A stretch of DNA of 11,437 nt from CAJBLF01 sp964463255 (lineage in GTDB: Bacteria > Patescibacteriota > Gracilibacteria > Absconditabacterales > Absconditicoccaceae): positions 1 through 11,437 of the forward strand of contig CAYXBC010000022.1 in the NCBI GenBank assembly GCA_964463255.1, written 5' to 3'. How positions within the stretch are numbered: position 1 is the first letter of the stretch; each line of letters starts with the position of its first letter. Shown here piece after piece: positions 7,182-11,437 of the stretch. The position numbers and the translations under genes were made by a program. The notes beneath the pieces were generated by a model. That model saw nothing but the letters and a program-made list of their open reading frames with translations, searched no databases and was not told the origin of the DNA.

Positions 7182-9068
7182 TTACTTTATAGAAACGAGA
7201 AGAATTTTATTCTTTTTTATTACGTATATCCCTGCCGGACTGACAAGAAGATTGGCATGTTCGTTGACAATGGACTCCGTGCCTTCAAACACTTTTGTCT
7301 CTATATCCCCGGAAGGAGTCATCCCTACTCTCATGATACCATCATCTGTCGGACAGAAAAGATAGGTGCCCGAAGCAGATTTTCCTTTGATATGGGAGAG
7401 CCAGGGTTCATCAATCGTCTCGTTATCGATATGCGTCAGAATCTTTCCTTGTGTATCGATCACTATGCAGTGGTTGATATACTTGGATTGGTCCTTGACG
7501 GCAATCATACACCAGGCAAGATGGTCGCTGATATATGTCTTCACATCGATAATCTGACCCTTGATGAAAGGAAGATGCACATTGTCATTTATCACCTTAC
7601 TCTGATTATCAAACATAAATCCCTGGAGAATATCGCCTGCTTTGTAGAGACCGAAACCGAAGTTTGGTCCTTTCCAGAGCAAGGTATTGTCTATGATTGC
7701 TTGACCGATAGCGATAGGTGAATACCCCAATCCGAAAGGATTGGATTTGTAGATATTTCCATTTTCCACCCAGAATATCTGATGATCGTCAGCAACACAT
7801 ACAGGACGTGTGCCTACACAATCAATAAAGAGTTTCTGAGCAGCTCCGGAATCATCCACTACTGCCATAGTATGTGACTGGCTGAGTACGGTAGATGTGC
7901 CGTTGATAGCGATATGGAGTGTCCTGGACAATGGTCCGGAAAATACTATCCTCTCGTTTTCACGACGATACTCATCTTTGTTGTGATAGACGTAGAGTAA
8001 CTTTCCTTGCTGTATATCAGCAAAGACGATGGTCCCATCTGTCACAAATACTTCTCTGATTTGGAGATTTCCACTCACCGACATAGGTGCTATACTATGC
8101 ACATGTCCTAGAGTACAGACAGGGCATGAGGAAGTAGCGAACTGGATGCCACATGCATTGCAGGTTTTCCACTGCATGGTCTGCAATAATGCATGAGGGA
8201 ATTCGCCTCTCATATCCTTGGTGAATACCTCCTTGAAATACTTGAGCATCTTCGGATCCAATACCTTGTAAGGATACGCATGCTTGGGATAGATCACTTC
8301 AGGGTCAAAGACATTTATCCGTTTGGATGCACGCAATTGCTGCTTGATCTTTTTGTTTACGTCCTTGGGCTTATAGATACCTCCATAGGGATCTACGAAC
8401 AATAATGACTTAAACAGCAGCGTAGAGAATGCATACCAATCTCCTGTATAGCTATGATTTCTCATCATAGTCCATAAGGGAGTCTGGTTTTTGAGTACAG
8501 TATCACAGAGCAAAGGATCGATGAATTTTTCCGTATACATAGTACTGACAAAGGGACCGAATTGGTAGGAGTCCGTATCTATCATATAGACGTTCCTATC
8601 CTTGACGAGGATGTTGAGATCATTGAAATCGCCGATGATGATGTTTTTGGCGTGCAATGATTTGAGCGTAGCATGGAGATGCAGGAAGATATCCCTGATT
8701 TCATTGTTAGTGATATTCATGGATTGCCTGAATCCCATATCTCCATAGGTAAGTAATGTTTCTGCACCCGTAATAAACCGCATGACATATCCGATAATCA
8801 TCCCCTGTCTGTCTCTCAAGAGTTCATAAGGAATGATGACGTTGCTAGGTAATCCAGCAGGATACATCGAGAGTTTCTTCTGGTGCATGGTGAGTCTCGC
8901 TGTTGCAGCTTTCTGCTCATCAGGAGATTGCGCATAATAGGGGTCGGCCGGGAGACGATACACTTTCGCTACCTGACCATGACCTATATCATACACTACA
9001 GCTTCCTGGCCTGCCCCGATCTCTTTGGTGAGTCGGATCGCTTGGCCATTGAGGTACACAGTTTTCAT
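7182..9068 (-). CDS. Protein kinase with zinc ribbon and C-terminal beta-propeller-like region (TerY-P kinase)
   Basis: This protein has 628 residues. Residues 1-290 are a Ser/Thr-type kinase: glycine loop G-A-G-Q-E-A-V-V-Y at 18-26, Lys35 in A-K-V-Y, catalytic loop G-D-F-N-D-L-N at 146-152 (Asp147), and D-T-D-S at 164-167 in place of D-F-G. G-D-F-N and D-T-D-S-Y-Q variants are typical of kinases that occur with PP2C and vWA partners. A zinc ribbon follows, with Cys303, Cys306, Cys315 and Cys318 (C-x2-C-x8-C-x2-C). The last 300 residues consist of repeated short beta segments (such as G-T-I-V-F-A-D, H-Q-I-F-W-V-E-N and G-T-Y-L-F-C-P) and probably form a beta-propeller that could sense or bind a partner. 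No membrane segment is seen. The gene starts 12 bases after the phosphatase stop, so the two are co-transcribed. About 44 glycines contain no UGA codon. The kinase call is firm; the propeller is inferred. Confidence 0.88.
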   Translation of the reverse strand: MKTVYLNGQAIRLTKEIGAGQEAVVYDIGHGQVAKVYRLPADPYYAQSPDEQKAATARLTMHQKKLSMYPAGLPSNVIIPYELLRDRQGMIIGYVMRFITGAETLLTYGDMGFRQSMNITNNEIRDIFLHLHATLKSLHAKNIIIGDFNDLNILVKDRNVYMIDTDSYQFGPFVSTMYTEKFIDPLLCDTVLKNQTPLWTMMRNHSYTGDWYAFSTLLFKSLLFVDPYGGIYKPKDVNKKIKQQLRASKRINVFDPEVIYPKHAYPYKVLDPKMLKYFKEVFTKDMRGEFPHALLQTMQWKTCNACGIQFATSSCPVCTLGHVHSIAPMSVSGNLQIREVFVTDGTIVFADIQQGKLLYVYHNKDEYRRENERIVFSGPLSRTLHIAINGTSTVLSQSHTMAVVDDSGAAQKLFIDCVGTRPVCVADDHQIFWVENGNIYKSNPFGLGYSPIAIGQAIIDNTLLWKGPNFGFGLYKAGDILQGFMFDNQSKVINDNVHLPFIKGQIIDVKTYISDHLAWCMIAVKDQSKYINHCIVIDTQGKILTHIDNETIDEPWLSHIKGKSASGTYLFCPTDDGIMRVGMTPSGDIETKVFEGTESIVNEHANLLVSPAGIYVIKKNKILLVSIK

Positions 9069-9080
9069 AGTCAGATAGTT

Positions 9081-9929
9081 TTAGTTGTTTCTTATTGCGA
9101 TAAGCGAAGTATCGTCAGGCAATAGGCCCTGATACTTCATAATTGTCCGCTCTTCCCATACGGGTTTACGCTTCTCTGTATTGATAGTAGTCAATACATT
9201 ACGCAGCCATCCAGGGTTGGTGAAGTAGATAGCATCAGTCCAAAATTGGCTGATATCACCTATCTTCTCTTCCCTGCCTGGTAGATTTTGCTCTGCACTA
9301 TTGATCAGATCAGCCACCCCATCCGTCCCTATCAGTAAGGTTTTCACCTCATCGGTAGGACAAATAAGATGTCGCTGGATTCCCAGAAGTGAAGGATTGG
9401 TATTGGTCACATCACTACCGGTGATACCATAACACAGATACGGTGGTTTATTCCCTGGAAAGGGACCGAGTACATGCAGATCGCCGTTGATTGAATAGAG
9501 TCCATCTCCACAGCCAAATATACAGGTGCTGGATGGAGTGATAACGACTCCTAGGATAGTGCAGAGAAAATACTGACAGATAGTAGCTATCAGATTATCA
9601 TCCATGCTCTGTGCAAGGAGACGTACATGGGCAAGCACATCCTGCCGGACATTCTCCCATAGCCAATCATGACGGAAAAGATTCTCGTCACTTAGGCTAG
9701 CATGTGGTCTGGCAAGATAAGATGCAAGAACCTTGGCAAATATCGGAGCTATGATCTTGCTGCCGACCTCGCTATGAGGACCACTGCTGCATCCATCACT
9801 CACGAGAGCGATGATATAGTCCGTGTTTCGGAGCCAGAGCGTGCAATCCTGGTTGTTCTTGCCTATCTTGAGATGGCGTGCGCCTAGAACCGAAGCTCCG
9901 GCAATTTGGAATTTTTCGAGTTGTTTCAT
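9081..9929 (-). CDS. PP2C-family Ser/Thr protein phosphatase
   Basis: This 282-residue protein carries the PP2C metal-binding motifs in order: N-Q-D at 26-28, V-S-D-G-C-S-S-G at 43-50, G-T-D-G-V-A-D-L near 200, and D-D-T-S-L-I-A-I at the end. It would dephosphorylate targets of the kinase encoded 12 bases downstream, probably the vWA protein or the kinase itself. It is the first gene of the four-gene operon. It has no signal peptide and no membrane segment. The start ATG (9927-9929) is supported by conserved sequence beginning soon after; no Shine-Dalgarno precedes it, only an A/T-rich leader. It ends at UAA, with none of its about 22 glycines encoded by UGA. Confidence 0.9.
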   Translation of the reverse strand: MKQLEKFQIAGASVLGARHLKIGKNNQDCTLWLRNTDYIIALVSDGCSSGPHSEVGSKIIAPIFAKVLASYLARPHASLSDENLFRHDWLWENVRQDVLAHVRLLAQSMDDNLIATICQYFLCTILGVVITPSSTCIFGCGDGLYSINGDLHVLGPFPGNKPPYLCYGITGSDVTNTNPSLLGIQRHLICPTDEVKTLLIGTDGVADLINSAEQNLPGREEKIGDISQFWTDAIYFTNPGWLRNVLTTINTEKRKPVWEERTIMKYQGLLPDDTSLIAIRNN

Positions 9930-9967
9930 AATAGTTTATTTTTTATTGGTGTATGACTGCTAATGAA

Positions 9968-9984
9968 CTTGTATAAATTACAAT
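9968..9984. promoter_or_regulatory. Operator-like palindrome close to the PP2C start
   Basis: CTTGTATAAATTACAAT has intact TTGTA/TACAA half-sites and the seven-base spacing of the set. It is 38 bases upstream of the PP2C ATG. Read on the minus strand, TTACAA with TATACA 16 bases later could be a second, start-proximal promoter that this site would cover. Confidence 0.5.
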
Positions 9985-10035
9985 AACTAGATTGTAATCG
10001 ATAAGGACTTCCTTCGTATAAAGTCCCATATATAG

Positions 10036-10140
10036 TAGCACTCGTGAGAAGATGCTATGGCTTCGTGAAGCCTCTCCACTATCGCTCTTGCGATCCGTCG
10101 CAGATACACGTTACTGGATGTTGTTCTTACTCGTGAGTAA
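10036..10140 (-). other. Cluster of four small hairpins in the operon leader
   Basis: Four stems lie in 105 bases: TAGCA/TGCTA enclosing CTC/GAG (10036-10057), GGCTTC/GAAGCC (10059-10072), ATCGC/GCGAT (10081-10094) and TTACTC/GAGTAA (10127-10140). All lie between the copy-2 promoter and the PP2C start, so they would be in the operon's 5' leader. No known RNA family is recognised, and strand is assigned from the promoter. They could be a leader regulator, a small RNA or a remnant of a mobile element. The rest of the 365-base intergenic space holds promoters, palindromes and AT-rich sequence, with no convincing gene. Confidence 0.45.
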
Positions 10141-10176
10141 TTGTATAATAAACAATTTCTAAGTGATTGCAAGAGA
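10134..10176 (-). repeat. 43-base direct repeat, copy 2, containing a promoter
   Basis: This is identical to 5178-5220. On the minus strand TTGCAA (10167-10172) and TATTAT (complement of 10145-10150) are 16 bases apart and point toward the triad operon. The palindrome ATTGTATAATAAACAAT (10140-10156) covers the -10. The start codon of the PP2C gene is about 205 bases away, giving a long leader. Confidence 0.8.
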
Positions 10177-10177
10177 A

Positions 10178-10194
10178 AATGTAAAAATAACAAT
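10178..10194. promoter_or_regulatory. Degenerate operator-like palindrome upstream of the copy-2 promoter
   Basis: AATGTAAAAATAACAAT keeps the spacing and the right half-site, with one change in the left. It occupies the same place relative to the 43-base repeat as the site at 5223-5239, and the flanking bases also align. The duplicated module is therefore about 65 bases long. Confidence 0.45.
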
Positions 10195-10235
10195 AAGTAT
10201 ACCATAGAGACAGATATCATCTCTGATATTATTAC

Positions 10236-10263
10236 TTGACTTATATGTTTAAATATATATAGT
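10236..10263 (+). promoter_or_regulatory. Sigma-70-type promoter for the radical SAM gene
   Basis: TTGACT (10236-10241) and TATAGT (10258-10263) are separated by 16 bases. The element lies about 31 bases before the ATG at 10295 and diverges from the promoter of the triad operon. No Shine-Dalgarno follows, so the leader is short. Confidence 0.65.
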
Positions 10264-10294
10264 ATATAAAAATAAAATCATTAAATACTATTGT

Positions 10295-11236
10295 ATGGAA
10301 ATTCAATCTGTGTCGATCCTTGTACCGGGCGGATGCCCAAATAGCTGCGCATGCTGCGTATCTAAGCTTCATAGTGATACTGATAGCTATCAGAATCAAC
10401 TTGAGGATAACTATCAATTCGAAGCATTATATTCCCAGGATTACAAAGATGCTTTAGAATTTGCCAGAGACAACGGATGTAATGTTATGATGTATACTGG
10501 AGACGGTGAACCCCTCATGAACAAAAATTTCATCCGCAAGGTCGTAGAGCTCAATAAACAGCTCGACAAACCTTTTCGCTGGAGTGAGATCCAGACATCC
10601 GGCGTATTCCTCTTGGAAAAAGCCGATAACGGCGGAGAAAAGAACCTGAGATGGTTGCGGGATTATGTACGGGTCAAGATTGTTTCTTTGAGTGTTTTCA
10701 ATCCCTTCGATTCGAAGGAGAATGAGAAGTGTCTCCGTCCAAAAAATGCTAAGGCATTCGTTGATGTGGAGAGAACCTGTGTAGCTATCAAAAAGTACAA
10801 TTTCGGACTCCGGCTTTCGCTCAATCTCTATGATGCCTACAATACCATACCCACGGAGCAGATATTTGCGCGAGCCAAACAGCTAGGCGCGAATCAGATT
10901 ACCTTCCGCGTATTGTATAATATCGACGAGCCACAGACGGCAGGAGAAAAAAGTATCAATGACTGGATTCTCGAGCACCGTGCCGATGATAGCGTCGTCG
11001 AAAATATCAATGCTTACATCAAAAAGCATGGTCGACCGCTCGAAAGACTTCCCTTCGGCGCTATCAGATATTCAGTACACGGGATGTCGTGTGTCGTCGA
11101 TGACGACTGCATGAACTCAAATCCCGATGAGATCAAAAACCAGGTGAAATACTTGGTCCTAAGGCCAGACTGCCATGTCTACACCAAATGGGATGATGAA
11201 GGGTCCATGATGTTTTGACCCGAATTATCATCCTAA
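10295..11236 (+). CDS. Radical SAM domain protein of unknown substrate
   Basis: This 313-residue protein has the radical SAM [4Fe-4S] motif C-x3-C-x2-C at Cys14, Cys18 and Cys21 (G-G-C-P-N-S-C-A-C-C), followed by T-G-D-G-E-P-L, the usual SAM-binding GGE-type motif, near residue 70. Further cysteines near the C-terminus (H-G-M-S-C, D-D-D-C-M, R-P-D-C-H) could bind a second cluster. The end resembles the R-P-D-x-x-x-x-x-W-D-D tail of MoaA-like enzymes. The substrate cannot be read from the sequence. It is transcribed divergently from the PP2C-kinase operon and may belong to the same system. The standard code would stop at UGA 11216-11218; reading it as Gly adds G-P-E-L-S-S to UAA 11234-11236. 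No other UGA occurs among about 15 glycines. The first ATG is used because the cluster motif begins soon after. Confidence 0.88.
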
Positions 11237-11247
11237 AATCTCTATAG

Positions 11248-11276
11248 CTCCGGACGTTTTGTTCCGGAGTTTTTTT
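11248..11276 (+). terminator. Rho-independent terminator after the radical SAM gene
   Basis: CTCCGGA (11248-11254) and TCCGGAG (11263-11269) pair around an eight-base loop, followed by seven T. It starts 11 bases after the UAA. Confidence 0.93.
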
Positions 11277-11305
11277 ATAAACATCTTCCTTAAGAAAACT
11301 GAATT

Positions 11306-11437
11306 TTACTTCGAAACGCACATATGGCTAAAGTAATCTATTTTTATGCCATGAAAAAGTTCGTAAGGAGTGGTATATTTTAATATTTTTCTTGGTTTTT
11401 TGTTTAATTTATCTTGTAATGCTAGTATTTCTGTATC
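11306..11437 (-). mobile_element. IS30-family transposase, C-terminal fragment at the window edge
   Basis: The minus strand encodes 43 residues entering from the right edge and ending at UAA 11306-11308. L-Q-D-K-L-N-K-K-P-R-K with K-Y-T-T-P-Y-E-L-F matches the C-terminal L-N-x-R-P-R-K-x-L-x-x-x-T-P-x-E-x-F signature of IS30-family transposases. Only this end is visible, so whether the element is intact cannot be judged. Terminal inverted repeats would lie between 11277 and 11305 but cannot be defined from one end. The element lies immediately downstream of the radical SAM terminator. Confidence 0.8.

Noticed and set aside
7257..7721. A 154-codon plus-strand frame
   Set aside because: It is antisense to the propeller part of the kinase and is a shadow of that coding frame.
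5178..10176. The two 43-base repeats as CRISPR or IS ends
   Set aside because: There are only two copies 5 kb apart, in the same orientation, each placed before a gene and containing promoter boxes; no transposase lies between them.
9987..10220. A 77-codon minus-strand frame in the intergenic region
   Set aside because: It overlaps the 43-base promoter repeat and the hairpins, has no domain-like sequence or ribosome site, and is better explained as regulatory sequence.

Overview
The window reads as a metagenome-derived contig from a bacterium of the Patescibacteria/CPR that uses genetic code 25, in which UGA means glycine (Absconditabacteria/SR1 or Gracilibacteria). The sequence shows this directly. 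Three minus-strand genes are broken only by in-frame UGA codons, ten in total. Where the families are recognisable, several of these UGAs fall on conserved glycines, such as K-G-T-N-P and G-T-P-G in the nicotinamidase and the glycine before V-A-T-D-Y-C. All true stops that can be seen are UAA. The first 16 bases are not genomic: they are the Tn5/Nextera mosaic-end adapter.

Layout, left to right. A partial TPM-domain membrane protein with a long coiled-coil tail (minus strand) runs into the adapter. Next come two NAD-salvage genes on the minus strand: a nicotinate phosphoribosyltransferase whose C-terminus carries a DUF2384 (Xre/MbcA/ParS antitoxin-type) domain, and a nicotinamidase. A 111-residue unknown protein follows. 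Then comes a tight four-gene minus-strand operon, listed in transcription order: PP2C phosphatase, protein kinase with zinc ribbon and a probable beta-propeller, a large nicotinamidase-like cysteine hydrolase, and a TerY-like vWA protein. It ends at a clear terminator. Its roughly 365-base upstream region holds several hairpins and a promoter module that is almost a copy of the one before the 111-residue gene. A radical SAM protein is transcribed divergently and ends at its own terminator. The right edge holds the C-terminal end of an IS30-family transposase.

How the genes may work together. PP2C, kinase and vWA form the triad known as TerY-P from tellurite-type (Ter) stress systems. Here it has a nicotinamidase-like enzyme inserted in the operon and lies next to a nicotinamide-to-nicotinate-to-NaMN salvage pair. 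A palindrome (ATTGT-N7-ACAAT) recurs upstream of the triad operon, the 111-residue gene and the nicotinamidase, and a variant lies before the NAPRT. This suggests shared control. DUF2384 domains usually partner RES toxins, which destroy NAD+, so its presence on an NAD-synthesis enzyme strengthens the NAD theme. I infer a stress or defence system centred on NAD control; the function is not proven by sequence.

UGA-glycine codons are frequent (about one in six glycines) in the NAD-salvage block but absent from the interior of the TPM, triad-operon and radical SAM genes. Two of those genes have a UGA only a few codons before UAA. This is what one would expect of genes imported from a standard-code donor.
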